Positions 25,038 through 34,120 are shown, counted from the first letter of the stretch. The stretch: DNA of 34,610 bases from Actinomyces succiniciruminis (GCF_900002405.1 NZ_LK995488.1:1-34610), one strand, 5' to 3'. Notes: generated by a model from the letters alone, not told the origin. Made by a program: numbers and translations.

Positions 25038-26306
25038 ATGAGAGCACTGAGCAGGCGCTCCTTCCTCGCCGGCACGGCGACGGCGGCGGCGCTCGCGGCC
25101 ACGGGCGGAACCCTCGCCGGCTGCTCGTCCGGAGACGGCAAGGTTCACCTGGAGCTGTTCCAGTTCAAGAGCGAGGCCATCACCCTGTTCGATCAGATCT
25201 GTGAGGACTTCAATGCCGCCAACCCGGACATCGTCGTCACCCAGAACTTCCAGGCCGACAACATCACCTCGTTGCGCGCCCGCCTGGTCAAGGGCAACAC
25301 CCCGGACCTGATCACCATCAACGGCGACTACAACTACGGTGCCCTGGCAGACACGGGAATCTTCTACGACTTCAACCGCACCGACCTGCTCGACGGCGTG
25401 AACCCGTCCATCGCGTCCATCCTGGACACGCTCGGCACCGGTGGTGAGGGCCAGACCAATGGCGTCGCCTTCGCCGACAACGGCTCGGGCATCATCTACA
25501 ACAAGGACGTCTTCGACGCCGCCGGCGTCGAGCCGCCAACCACCTGGGACGAGCTCATCGAAGTCTGTGACGAGTTCACCGCCCAGGGGATTGATCCCTT
25601 CTACTGGGCCATCAAGGACAACTGGACCGGCGCACCCGCCTTTAACTCCCTGTCCGGCTCCTTCCTCGCCGACGGCGTCGCCGCCTGGTACGAACAGCGC
25701 CGCGACCTCGACTCCGGCACCTCCTTCGCCGAGCTCAGCCCGGTGTTCGAGAAGATGTACCAGGCGATCCAGTACGGCAACGCCGACAAGGCCGCCCTGG
25801 GCTACAACGACGGCAACCAGGGCTTCGCTCAGGGCAAGGCGGCCATGTACTGGCACGGCACCTACGCCATCCCCGCCATCCGCTCCTACAACCCGGACAT
25901 CAACCTGGGCACCTTCGCCGCTCCCGCCGACGACGCGGCCGACACCAAGGTCGTCTCCGGCGTCGACGTGGCCCTGACCATGGGTGAGAACCCGGCCCAC
26001 CTGGAGGAGAACCTGCGCTTCTTCCAGTACCTGATGGATGAGGCGAACATGACCGCCTACTGCGACGAGCAGGTCGCCTACCCGACCCTGACGACGCTAT
26101 CCGCCCAGGATCCCGCCCTGGAGGGGCTCCAGCCCTACTTCGACGCCGGGCGCGTGGCCACCTACTCCGACCACAACTTCCCGCCGGCCATCACCCTGAA
26201 CGCCTACATCCAGCAGTACCTGTTCAACGGAGACCTGGACCAGCTGGTCTCCACGCTGGACGCCCAGTGGAACAAGGTCGTCCGCCGCATTAACGAGACG
26301 GCCTGA
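25038..26306 (+). CDS. Sugar ABC transporter substrate-binding lipoprotein (operon 3)
   Basis: Carbohydrate-binding SBP_bac_1-type lipoprotein, 422 aa. Tat motif SRRSFLAG, hydrophobic core and lipobox LAGC; then VHLELFQFKSEAITLFDQI, NGDYNYGALADTGIFYDF, GVAFADNGSGIIYNKDVFD and PPTTWDELIEVC. CGGAGG 6 nt before ATG 25038 decides the start. The adjacent oligo-1,6-glucosidase-like gene suggests isomalto-oligosaccharides, panose or a related alpha-1,6 glucoside as ligand. The first permease follows after 20 nt, with no hairpin between them, unlike operons 1 and 2. Confidence 0.93.
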   Translation: MRALSRRSFLAGTATAAALAATGGTLAGCSSGDGKVHLELFQFKSEAITLFDQICEDFNAANPDIVVTQNFQADNITSLRARLVKGNTPDLITINGDYNYGALADTGIFYDFNRTDLLDGVNPSIASILDTLGTGGEGQTNGVAFADNGSGIIYNKDVFDAAGVEPPTTWDELIEVCDEFTAQGIDPFYWAIKDNWTGAPAFNSLSGSFLADGVAAWYEQRRDLDSGTSFAELSPVFEKMYQAIQYGNADKAALGYNDGNQGFAQGKAAMYWHGTYAIPAIRSYNPDINLGTFAAPADDAADTKVVSGVDVALTMGENPAHLEENLRFFQYLMDEANMTAYCDEQVAYPTLTTLSAQDPALEGLQPYFDAGRVATYSDHNFPPAITLNAYIQQYLFNGDLDQLVSTLDAQWNKVVRRINETA

Positions 26307-26326
26307 GGCAGGAGGACCGAACCACC

Positions 26327-27262
26327 ATGACCACGCAAACCGCCACTGCGCCGCGGGCCGGCGACCCGCAGGCCGTATCCCACAAGATTCGGGACAACAA
26401 GGCCAAGAAGGTCGACCCGGCCTTCATCTGGATGCTCGTCCCCGCGGCCCTCGTCTTCACCGTGTTGCTGACGATCCCGCTGCTGACGGGCGTCTTCTAC
26501 ACCTTCACCAACTTCAAGGGCTACGGCGACTGGCACTTCGTCGGCTTGACCAACTACAAGAACCTGTTCTCCGATGACATCATCTGGGGCTCGTACCTGT
26601 TCACCTTCAAGTACTCGATCGTCGCCTCCATCCTGACCAACATCATCGCCCTGGGGCTAGCCCTCATCCTCAACTCCAAGATGAAGGCGCGCACCTTCTT
26701 CCGCGGCGTGTTCTTCGTGCCCTACATCCTGCCAGTGCTGGTGGTCTCCTACATCTTCAGCTACCTGTTCACCAACAACCTGCCCCAGATCGGGCAGGCG
26801 CTGGGCTGGGAGTGGCTGAGCACCTCGCTGCTGGCAAACGAGAACCTGGCCTGGCTCGCGATCGTCGTCGTCGGCGTGTGGCAGGCGGTCGCCTACAACA
26901 CGATCATCTACCTGGCCGGCCTGCAGACCGTGCCCGATGAGATCTACGAGGCCTCCGCCATCGACGGCGCCGGCCCGGTGCGGCGGCTGTGGTCCATGAC
27001 CCTGCCGCTGATCATCCCCTACCTGGGCATCAACATGGTGCTTTCGTTCAAGAACTTCCTGGGCGTCTTCGACCAGATCGTCGCCCTGACCTCCGGCGGC
27101 CCGGGCACCGCCACGCAGTCCATCTCCTACCTCATCTTCAAGAACGGCTTCCAGGGCGGCGAATACGCCTACCAGACGGCGAACGGCGTCATCTACTTCC
27201 TCATCGTGGTGCTGCTGTCCTTCGCCCAGCTGCGCTTCACCCAGAGCCAGGAAAGGGTCTGA
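26327..27262 (+). CDS. Sugar ABC transporter permease, MalF-type (operon 3)
   Basis: Membrane subunit, 311 aa, with a charged N-terminus of about 35 residues and six helices; EAA loop EASAIDGAGPVRRLWSMTLP. AGGAGG about 10 nt upstream of ATG supports the start. It is 20 nt downstream of the binding protein and 6 nt upstream of the second permease, so it is cotranscribed with both. Confidence 0.94.
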   Translation: MTTQTATAPRAGDPQAVSHKIRDNKAKKVDPAFIWMLVPAALVFTVLLTIPLLTGVFYTFTNFKGYGDWHFVGLTNYKNLFSDDIIWGSYLFTFKYSIVASILTNIIALGLALILNSKMKARTFFRGVFFVPYILPVLVVSYIFSYLFTNNLPQIGQALGWEWLSTSLLANENLAWLAIVVVGVWQAVAYNTIIYLAGLQTVPDEIYEASAIDGAGPVRRLWSMTLPLIIPYLGINMVLSFKNFLGVFDQIVALTSGGPGTATQSISYLIFKNGFQGGEYAYQTANGVIYFLIVVLLSFAQLRFTQSQERV

Positions 27263-27268
27263 TCCTCC

Positions 27269-28189
27269 ATGACCGCCACAACCGCCAACATTGACAACTC
27301 CGGCTCCGCTGAGAGCCGCCTGGGCACCGCCGACCCCGAGGTATACCGGGTTCGCCGCCGTTCCAAGGGCGTATTCGGCCGCACCAACTGGTGGACCACC
27401 CTGCTGGCGATCGTCCTCAGCCTGACCGTACTGGTGCCCCTCTACTTCACCGTGGTCACCGCCTTCAAGACGCCCGAGGAACTGGCCACCTCCGGCTGGG
27501 CACTGCCCCGGTCCTGGAGCCTGGACAACTTCGCCACCGCCTGGGAGATGACCTCCTACCCGCGGCGGGTGCTGACTTCCGCCATCATCACCGTCGGCGC
27601 CACGGTGTTCACGCTGCTGTCCAATTCCATGGTCGCCTATGCGCTGGGCCGAAACATGCACCGCCCCTGGTTCCGCCGCCTGTATTACTACTTCGTGGCG
27701 GCCCTGTTCGTGCCGTTCCCGATCATCATGCTGCCGGTCGTCAAGGAGACCGCTCTGCTGCACCTGGACAACGAGGCCGGCCTGATCCTGCTGTACGTGG
27801 TCTACGGCCTGGCCTTCAACATCCTGATGTACACCTCCTTCATCAAGTCCATCCCGGAGGAGCTGGAGGAAGCGGCCGCCATGGACGGCGCCAGCCGCTG
27901 GACAATCTTCTGGCGGATCATCTTCCCGCTGCTGTCGCCCATGAACGCCACCGTCGGGATCCTGACCTGCCTGTGGGCCTGGAACGACTTCCTGCTCCCA
28001 CTGGTGATCCTGACCGACCAGTCCAAGGCGACCCTGCCGCTGGCCCAGTACGTCTTCCAGGGACAGTTCAATACGAACTATCCGGTCTCCTTCGCCTCCT
28101 ACCTGATGGCGATCGCCCCGATGTTCCTCGTCTACGTGATCGCTCAGCGCTGGGTCATCTCCGGCGTCATGCGCGGCAGCCAGAAGTAG
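27269..28189 (+). CDS. Sugar ABC transporter permease, MalG-type (operon 3)
   Basis: Membrane subunit, 306 aa, with an N-terminal polar stretch of about 45 residues and six helices; EAA loop EAAAMDGASRWTIFWRIIFP. The start is at ATG 27269, preceded by AGGAAAGG at a rather long spacing, overlapping the end of the previous gene. No ATPase gene follows; the alpha-glucosidase gene is next, after 190 nt. Confidence 0.94.
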   Translation: MTATTANIDNSGSAESRLGTADPEVYRVRRRSKGVFGRTNWWTTLLAIVLSLTVLVPLYFTVVTAFKTPEELATSGWALPRSWSLDNFATAWEMTSYPRRVLTSAIITVGATVFTLLSNSMVAYALGRNMHRPWFRRLYYYFVAALFVPFPIIMLPVVKETALLHLDNEAGLILLYVVYGLAFNILMYTSFIKSIPEELEEAAAMDGASRWTIFWRIIFPLLSPMNATVGILTCLWAWNDFLLPLVILTDQSKATLPLAQYVFQGQFNTNYPVSFASYLMAIAPMFLVYVIAQRWVISGVMRGSQK

Positions 28190-28302
28190 GGCATAGGCTC
28201 TTCTCAGCCCGCCGAGACCGGCGCCGGCAACCCGCCGCGAGGCACCAGTGACGTGCCGATCCGGCGCTCGCCACCCGCCGGCCCGGCTGCAACGGCACCC
28301 CG

Positions 28303-28338
28303 CCCGGGGCGCGGTACGTCGTCGTACCGCGCCCCGGG
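28303..28338 (+). terminator. Very stable hairpin upstream of the operon 3 glucosidase
   Basis: A perfect 16-bp stem (28303-28318 with 28323-28338) with loop TCGT, 113 nt after the permease stop and 41 nt before the glucosidase start. No T-tract. It probably attenuates read-through or protects the transport mRNA. It parallels the hairpin at 12604-12646 in operon 1. Confidence 0.6.
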
Positions 28339-28379
28339 GACGAGCCGCTACTGCACACCCCCATCCGGAAGGCCGCCAC

Positions 28380-30233
28380 ATGAGCTATCCACCGCTGATC
28401 GTCAGCTCCCGCCACGTCGGAGACGACGCCGACTGGTGGCGCCGCGCCGTCGTCTACCAGATCTACCCGCGCTCCTTCCAGGACACCGACGGCGACGGCT
28501 ACGGCGACATCCCCGGCATCACCGCCCGCCTGGACCACCTGGACGCCCTCGGCGTCGACGTCGTCTGGCTCAGCCCCGTCTACCGCTCCCCGCAGGACGA
28601 CAACGGCTACGACATCTCCGACTACGAGGACATCGACCCGATGTTCGGCTCGCTGGCGGACCTCGACGCCCTGATCGCGGGCCTACACGCGCGCGGCATG
28701 CGCCTGGTGATGGACCTGGTGGTCAACCACACCTCCGACGAGCACCCCTGGTTCGCCGCCTCCCGCAGTGCGAAGGACAGCCCCAAGCGGGACTGGTACA
28801 TCTGGCGGCCCGCCCGGGTGGTCCCCGGCCGGCAGCCGGGAGAGCCGGGCACCGAGCCCACCAACTGGGGATCCTTCTTCTCCGGCCCCGCCTGGCAGTG
28901 GGATGAGGGCACGCAGGAGTTCTACCTGCACCTGTTCTCCACCAAGCAACCCGACCTGAACTGGGAGAACCCGCAGGTGCGCCGCGCCGTCTACGAAATG
29001 ATGGGGCGCTGGCTGGACCGCGGGGTGGACGGCTTCCGCATGGATGTCATCAACCTGATCTCCAAGACCTACCCGCTCGTCGACGGCCCCCGCCCGGACG
29101 GCGCCCTGTACGGCGACGGCGCGGCACTGGTCGCCAACGGGCCGCGCGTGCACGAGTTCCTGCACGAGATGAACCAGGCGGTCTTCGCCCCGCGCAGCCG
29201 ACACATCATCACCGTCGGCGAGACCCCCGGCGTCACCACCGCCGAAGCCTCCCGCTTCACCGATCCCGCGAGCGCCGAGGTGGATATGGTCTTCCAGTTC
29301 GAGCACGTGGGCCTGACCGACGGCCCCGGCGGCAAATTCGACCCGCAGCCACTGGACCGGGTGGCCCTCAAGCGCAACCTCGCCGGCTGGCAGGCCGCCC
29401 TCGCCCCCGACGTCGACGCCACCGGCCGCATCGCCGGCGAGCGCGGCTGGAACTCCAACTACTGGGACAACCACGACCAGCCGCGCGCCGTCTCCCGCTT
29501 CGGCGACGACGACCCCGCCTGGCGGGAGAAGAGCGCCAAGACCATCGCCTCCATCCTGCACCTGCACCGCGGCACCCCCTACGTCTACCAGGGGGAGGAG
29601 CTCGGCCAGACCAACACCGTCTTCCATGGCATCGACTCCTACCGGGACCTGGAGTCCATCAACTACTTCCGCGAGCGCACCGGCGTCGGCGACGACCCGA
29701 CCGCCCTGCTGGCCGGCCTGGCCGTCAACTCCCGCGACAACGCCCGCACCCCGGTGCAGTGGGACGCGACCGCAAATGCCGGCTTCACCTCCGGCACCCC
29801 GTGGATCGACGTGGCCCCCAACTACGCGGAGGTCAACGCCGCCGCCCAGGTGGGCGTGCCCGGCAGCGTCTTCGAGCACTACCGGGCGCTGATCGACCTG
29901 CGGCACTCCGACGACGCCGTCGCCCTGGGCACCTTCCGGCTCCTGGACGCCGACGCCGCCGACTCCTGGACGCTGCTGCGCGAGCACGTGGGGGCCGACG
30001 GCGAACGCGAGCAGATCCTGCTGATCGCCTCGTGCACGCGTGCCGGGCTGGAGACCGGGCCCGGTTCCGCCCTGCGTGGTCGACTGGCGGCCGAGGGGCT
30101 GGACCTGGGGGAGTGGGCCGGCGGCGAGCGGGTGCTCATGGCCTCCCTGCCGGCGGGGGAGGCGCCCGCCTCCGGCGTCGGCGTGCCCGCCCTGGCCGGC
30201 TGGGACTCCGTGATTCTGCGCCGTCGGTTCTGA
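28380..30233 (+). CDS. GH13 alpha-glucosidase, oligo-1,6-glucosidase-like (operon 3)
   Basis: Cytoplasmic alpha-glucosidase, 617 aa, starting DADWWRRAVVYQIYPRSFQD. Catalytic residues: nucleophile Asp222 in GFRMDVINLIS, acid/base Glu281 in TVGETPG, and Asp366 in YWDNHDQPR. Val223 right after the nucleophile is the residue linked to alpha-1,6 preference in yeast isomaltase (maltases have Thr), and FRMDVIN is typical of oligo-1,6-glucosidases. That is suggestive only, as the operon 1 enzyme also has Val there. The start at 28380 follows GGAAGG; residues encoded upstream in the frame come from the GC-rich hairpin and are not family-like. It would process the sugar imported by operon 3. Confidence 0.93.
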   Translation: MSYPPLIVSSRHVGDDADWWRRAVVYQIYPRSFQDTDGDGYGDIPGITARLDHLDALGVDVVWLSPVYRSPQDDNGYDISDYEDIDPMFGSLADLDALIAGLHARGMRLVMDLVVNHTSDEHPWFAASRSAKDSPKRDWYIWRPARVVPGRQPGEPGTEPTNWGSFFSGPAWQWDEGTQEFYLHLFSTKQPDLNWENPQVRRAVYEMMGRWLDRGVDGFRMDVINLISKTYPLVDGPRPDGALYGDGAALVANGPRVHEFLHEMNQAVFAPRSRHIITVGETPGVTTAEASRFTDPASAEVDMVFQFEHVGLTDGPGGKFDPQPLDRVALKRNLAGWQAALAPDVDATGRIAGERGWNSNYWDNHDQPRAVSRFGDDDPAWREKSAKTIASILHLHRGTPYVYQGEELGQTNTVFHGIDSYRDLESINYFRERTGVGDDPTALLAGLAVNSRDNARTPVQWDATANAGFTSGTPWIDVAPNYAEVNAAAQVGVPGSVFEHYRALIDLRHSDDAVALGTFRLLDADAADSWTLLREHVGADGEREQILLIASCTRAGLETGPGSALRGRLAAEGLDLGEWAGGERVLMASLPAGEAPASGVGVPALAGWDSVILRRRF

Positions 30234-30237
30234 GAAC

Positions 30238-30357
30238 TGTCCGAATCCGGGACAAACGATCCAGTCTTGCCGATCTCCGGTTTCGGGATCGTTGGAATCA
30301 TGCGGTTTCTGGATTCGGTCCGGGGCTCACCCGCGGCGTTTGTCCCGAATCCGGACA
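30238..30357. repeat. 120-bp dispersed element, copy 2
   Basis: Same length as copy 1 (23228-23347), with the shared core GTTGGAATCATGCGGTTTC at the same offset (30291-30309). Its 21-nt ends (30238-30258 and 30337-30357) are inverted repeats with 2 mismatches, able to form a long stem. It starts 4 nt after the glucosidase stop and runs into the 3' end of the convergent ClC gene, supplying that gene's last 19 residues and stop. Confidence 0.7.
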
Positions 30358-31629
30358 ATGCCGCGGGACGGACGTCAGCCACCAGCAGCATACGGAGACC
30401 ACCGCCATCAGGGCCAGCACCCAAAGCGGCCCGCGGGCGAGCTCCCACACGAACACCGTGCCGAACACGGGCGCTCGCTGCGTGATCGACAGCACGGCGC
30501 CGGCGCCGACGAGTGCCAGCACCGGAATGCTCACCTGCCAGCCGGCCAGGTTCGCGGCGACCGCCACCGCCGCGCCCGCACTGCCGCCCAGGGCGAAGGA
30601 CGGAGCCAGCAGGCCGCCGGTGGCGCCCGCCCCCAGCGTGAGCCCGGTCAACAGCGGCTTGAGTACGACGACACCGAGCAGGCTTGCCAGGGCGGCTGCG
30701 GTGGCGGGAGAGACCAGTGCCGCCTCCAGGGCGTCGCGACCGTTGCCGGGCAGCACCGGCAGCCACAGGGAGGCCATTCCCGTAAGCAGCCCGGCGGCCC
30801 CGATGCCCAGTGGCAGCGCCCAGGTGTCCGGCAGTCGGTGATCCTTGAATCGCCTCCACAACGACCGTGCGCCCACACCCAACAGCGCTGCCAGCCCCGC
30901 CACCGGCAACGCCGCCACCAGTGTCGCGGTGTCGGGCGTGCCCATGGTCACCTGAAAGGTGGGGCGCCCGCCCGAGTGCAGCCAGGAGACCACCGTGGCC
31001 AGCAGACTCACCGGCACGGCCAACCACACGCCCCGACGGCGCATACCCGCCAGCATGGTGATCTCGACGGCGAAGGCGGCCCCGCCCAGGGGCGCGTTGT
31101 ACATGGCCGCCAGGCCCGCGCCGGCCGCCGCGGCCACCAGGGTGCGGGCTGTGCGCGGCTCCAGGCCGAGGCGGGAGGAGACTCGGGCGGCGACGGCCCC
31201 GGCCATGAGACGAGGCGCGCCCTCACGTCCCACCGAGTTGCCGGCGCCCACCGTGAGCACCTGGAGCACGCCGTCGGCGAAGGGACGCAGCAGACCCATA
31301 TGGCGGCCGGACCGGCCGGAGACGTCCCCAACCGCCGCTTCCACGCCGACGACGCCGCCGGTGGATCGCTCCCACCACCACAGGGCGCCGGCGGCCAGCC
31401 CACCGACAGCCGGCGCGGCGATCCGCCTCCAGGCGGCGGCCGCCTGCACGCGCTGGGGGAGCGCGCCCTCGCCGACCCCGTAGAAGAGCCATTCGAAGCC
31501 CTCCAGCAGGAAGGCCATGGCGATGCCTATCAGGCCCGCCGCCACACCGGAGACGAGTGCGGCCGCCAACAGGCGCACACAGGTGTGGGTGGGGGCGCCG
31601 GGCGGGGACGCGGCGGGATCCGTGGTCAC
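30298..31629 (-). CDS. ClC-family chloride channel/transporter, divergent
   Basis: Predicted membrane anion channel or H+/anion antiporter, 443 aa, many hydrophobic helices. Visible ClC signatures: GNSVGREGAPR with the gating Glu136, and GGLLAPSFALGGSAGAA (GGxFxP-like). The GSGIP motif is not evident; the corresponding area reads GGVVGVEAAVG. In the segment NAPLGGAAFAVEITML, the position of the E. coli proton glutamate (second E of IIEE) is Ile190, so proton coupling may be lost. The start is GTG 31629. The final residues (CPDSGQTPRVSPGPNPETA) are encoded by the dispersed repeat. It lies 69 nt downstream of the phosphofructokinase gene on the same strand. Confidence 0.85.
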   Translation of the reverse strand: MTTDPAASPPGAPTHTCVRLLAAALVSGVAAGLIGIAMAFLLEGFEWLFYGVGEGALPQRVQAAAAWRRIAAPAVGGLAAGALWWWERSTGGVVGVEAAVGDVSGRSGRHMGLLRPFADGVLQVLTVGAGNSVGREGAPRLMAGAVAARVSSRLGLEPRTARTLVAAAAGAGLAAMYNAPLGGAAFAVEITMLAGMRRRGVWLAVPVSLLATVVSWLHSGGRPTFQVTMGTPDTATLVAALPVAGLAALLGVGARSLWRRFKDHRLPDTWALPLGIGAAGLLTGMASLWLPVLPGNGRDALEAALVSPATAAALASLLGVVVLKPLLTGLTLGAGATGGLLAPSFALGGSAGAAVAVAANLAGWQVSIPVLALVGAGAVLSITQRAPVFGTVFVWELARGPLWVLALMAVVSVCCWWLTSVPRHCPDSGQTPRVSPGPNPETA

Positions 31630-31698
31630 CCCCGCGACCCTACCGGCACGTGTCGGGCCGCTGGTCGGCCGAACGCGACTTGAACACCGGCCAGCGTC

Positions 31699-34077
31699 TC
31701 AGTCCGTCTCCCCGGCGGAGGCCGCCTGGGCGACCGTTTGGCCGAAGTCGGGAACCTCCTGCGGGGGAATGACCCCCAGGTTCTTGTTGACCAGGCCGAT
31801 GGCGCCGCGCAGCCCCATCCACCACTGGTGCAGCGGGCGGCGCGCGGTCAGGTCCAGTTCCTCATCCATATGCTCCAGGCGGTGGTGAGTGATCCGCCCC
31901 TCCACGAGCCCCACGTAGCTGGAGTGATAGGTTCCGGCGTCCAACTGGTCAGACAGCAGGTCCAGCGCGTGCGCCACCAGCTTGGTGGCCATGATGCGGT
32001 CGAAGGCGGTCGGGTCGCCGCCCTGCTGCAGGTGACCGATCTGCGCCTGCCGCACGTCGTACAGGCCCTCGCTCTCCTCGGAGAAGATCTTCGCCAGCAC
32101 GTCCAGGGTGTAGTTCTCGCTGGCCCGCTCATTGCGGATCACCAGGTAGAGCTTGCGGCCCGAGCGGAAGGACTCCACCATGCGGGCCGAGTCCTGGGCC
32201 AGCTTCTTCAGCGTCAGCCCCTCCTCGTTGAGGTACACCCGCTCAGCGCCGGTGGCGATACCGCTCATCAGGGTCAGGTAGCCGCAGCGACGGCCCATCG
32301 CCTCCGCCACGAAGCAGCGACGCGAGGCGGCCGCCGACTGCTTGATCGCGTCCAGCGCCCCCACGGCACTGTTCAGGGCCGTGTCCGCCCCGATCGACAG
32401 CTCGGAGCCGGGCAGGTTGTTGTCAATGGATGCGGGCACGCAGATCATCGGGATTTTGAAGGCGGGGTAGCGGTCCCGCTCGGTGACCAGCTCATGCGCG
32501 GCCAGGTAGGCGTTGAAACCGCCGATGATCAGCAGGGCGTCGATCTGATTGGACTCGATCGTCCGCCCCAGCGCGTACAGCTGCTCAATGGTGGGGATAT
32601 CCCGGCGCGTGCCCAGCTCGGCGCCGCCGTCGCCGACCCAGCCCTCGACGTCGTCCCAGGACAGCTCGCGCACGTTCCCGTCCAGCAGACCCGGGAAGCC
32701 GCCGTAAACGCCGAGCATGGTGAAGCCGTGGTCCAATCCCAGGCGCACCGCAGCGCGCGCCGCCGTGTTCATGCCCGGCGCCAACCCGCCCGCGTGCACG
32801 ATCGCCACCCGCCGGGCGCGGCCGGCACCCTGCAGCGTGTCCTCTGCTGCCGGGTCCAGTTCCGGTGGGGTGGACATGGTCTCGAAGATCCCCAACATCT
32901 GCTCGAAGCTGGAGCCGCGGGCCGCCACCGCGCCCCGGTAGTCGCCGGCCGCCACCAGGTCCTTCACGGCCCGGGTGGCGCGGATCTGCTCCATCATGGG
33001 CAGACGCCTAATGCGGTTGTGCCGCTCGGCGATGATCACCGGCTCGCTCTCCGCGGTGGCCAGCACCACCTCGCGCGCGGCGGTGCAACCCAGCAGGGTG
33101 GACATCCAGCGGTCGTAGGCACTCGGCTTACCACCTCGCTGCACGTGACCGAGGATGGTCACGCGGGCCTCCTCGCCGAGCCGCTCCGCCATGACCCGCT
33201 TGACGTCGTCGGCGGTGATGGGGTTGCCGGCGCGGTCGGTGGCCCCCTCGGCCACGATCACCATGGACTCGCGGCGCCCCGCCTCCCGGCCCTTGGCGAG
33301 CTTGCGGCACATGTCCTCCTCCCACCCCTCGGCGGGCGGCAGCTCCGGCACGAGCACGTAGTCGCAGCCTCCGGCCACGGCCGCCATCAGCGCCAGGTAG
33401 CCACAGTGCCGACCCATCACCTCCACAATGAAGGTGCGCTGGTGGGAGGCGGCGGTGGAGGAGATGTCGTCGATCGCCTCCAGGATGCGGTGCAGGGCGG
33501 AGTCGGCGCCGATGGTCATATCCGCGCCCACCAGGTCATTGTCGATCGAACCGACCAGCCCGGTAACCATGAGCACCGGGTGCGCGGCCGCCGTCTGCTC
33601 GGTGATGTCCCCGCGTTCAACCAGCTCTGCCACCAGAGACGGCCAGTTCTTACGGAACTCATTGGTGCCGGTCAGGGAGCCGTCCCCGCCGATCACCACC
33701 AGCCGGTCGATGTCATGCTCCAGCAGGTTGCGGCAGGCCGCCAGCTGCCCGGCGCGCTCGCGGAACTCCGCCGAGCGGGCGGTGCCGATGATGGTGCCGC
33801 CGCGGTGCAGGATGGAGCCGACCGAGTCCCACTCCAGTTTGCGTATCCCATCCCCGCCGGCCACGGCGCCCGACCAGCCCTCCATGACCGCGTACGGCTG
33901 TGCGCCCATGCGCAGCGCGGTCCGTACGACGGCGCGCACCGCCGCGTTCATGCCCTGCGCGTCACCGCCAGAGGTGAGCACGCCGATGCGCACGGGCTCA
34001 TCGCTGGGGGAGGCGGGGGGAGTACCGGCGGCTTCGGCGGGGCCGGTCGAAGTACTGATGAGCGCGTCGTTAGCCAT
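31699..34077 (-). CDS. pfkA: Eukaryote-type tandem 6-phosphofructokinase
   Basis: ATP-dependent phosphofructokinase making fructose 1,6-bisphosphate, 792 aa, about twice the usual bacterial length (about 320). Two homologous halves are visible. The N-half has the catalytic motifs: TSGGDAQGMN, GGDGS (130-134, ATP type), GSIDND (176-181, base Asp179), MGRHCGY (221-227) and HVQRGGKPSAYDR. The C-half is degenerate: HAGGLAPGMN, GGFNAYL in place of GGDGS, ASIDNN (549-554), MGRRCGY and LQQGGDPTAFDR. This is the architecture of animal and fungal enzymes, where the C-half became an allosteric site. The start is supported by GGAAGGA 6 nt upstream. It is the last step needed to feed sugars from this island into glycolysis. 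Confidence 0.93.
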   Translation of the reverse strand: MANDALISTSTGPAEAAGTPPASPSDEPVRIGVLTSGGDAQGMNAAVRAVVRTALRMGAQPYAVMEGWSGAVAGGDGIRKLEWDSVGSILHRGGTIIGTARSAEFRERAGQLAACRNLLEHDIDRLVVIGGDGSLTGTNEFRKNWPSLVAELVERGDITEQTAAAHPVLMVTGLVGSIDNDLVGADMTIGADSALHRILEAIDDISSTAASHQRTFIVEVMGRHCGYLALMAAVAGGCDYVLVPELPPAEGWEEDMCRKLAKGREAGRRESMVIVAEGATDRAGNPITADDVKRVMAERLGEEARVTILGHVQRGGKPSAYDRWMSTLLGCTAAREVVLATAESEPVIIAERHNRIRRLPMMEQIRATRAVKDLVAAGDYRGAVAARGSSFEQMLGIFETMSTPPELDPAAEDTLQGAGRARRVAIVHAGGLAPGMNTAARAAVRLGLDHGFTMLGVYGGFPGLLDGNVRELSWDDVEGWVGDGGAELGTRRDIPTIEQLYALGRTIESNQIDALLIIGGFNAYLAAHELVTERDRYPAFKIPMICVPASIDNNLPGSELSIGADTALNSAVGALDAIKQSAAASRRCFVAEAMGRRCGYLTLMSGIATGAERVYLNEEGLTLKKLAQDSARMVESFRSGRKLYLVIRNERASENYTLDVLAKIFSEESEGLYDVRQAQIGHLQQGGDPTAFDRIMATKLVAHALDLLSDQLDAGTYHSSYVGLVEGRITHHRLEHMDEELDLTARRPLHQWWMGLRGAIGLVNKNLGVIPPQEVPDFGQTVAQAASAGETD

Positions 34078-34120
34078 CGTGGGTCCTTCCGTGGGCGTCC
34101 GGTGCCTGGTGCTGGCCCCG

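Noticed and set aside
29879-31027. 382-codon minus-strand frame spanning the repeat element and the ClC gene
   Set aside because: It overlaps the well-supported ClC and glucosidase genes in other frames, and its sequence is repetitive Arg/Ala/Gly without domains.
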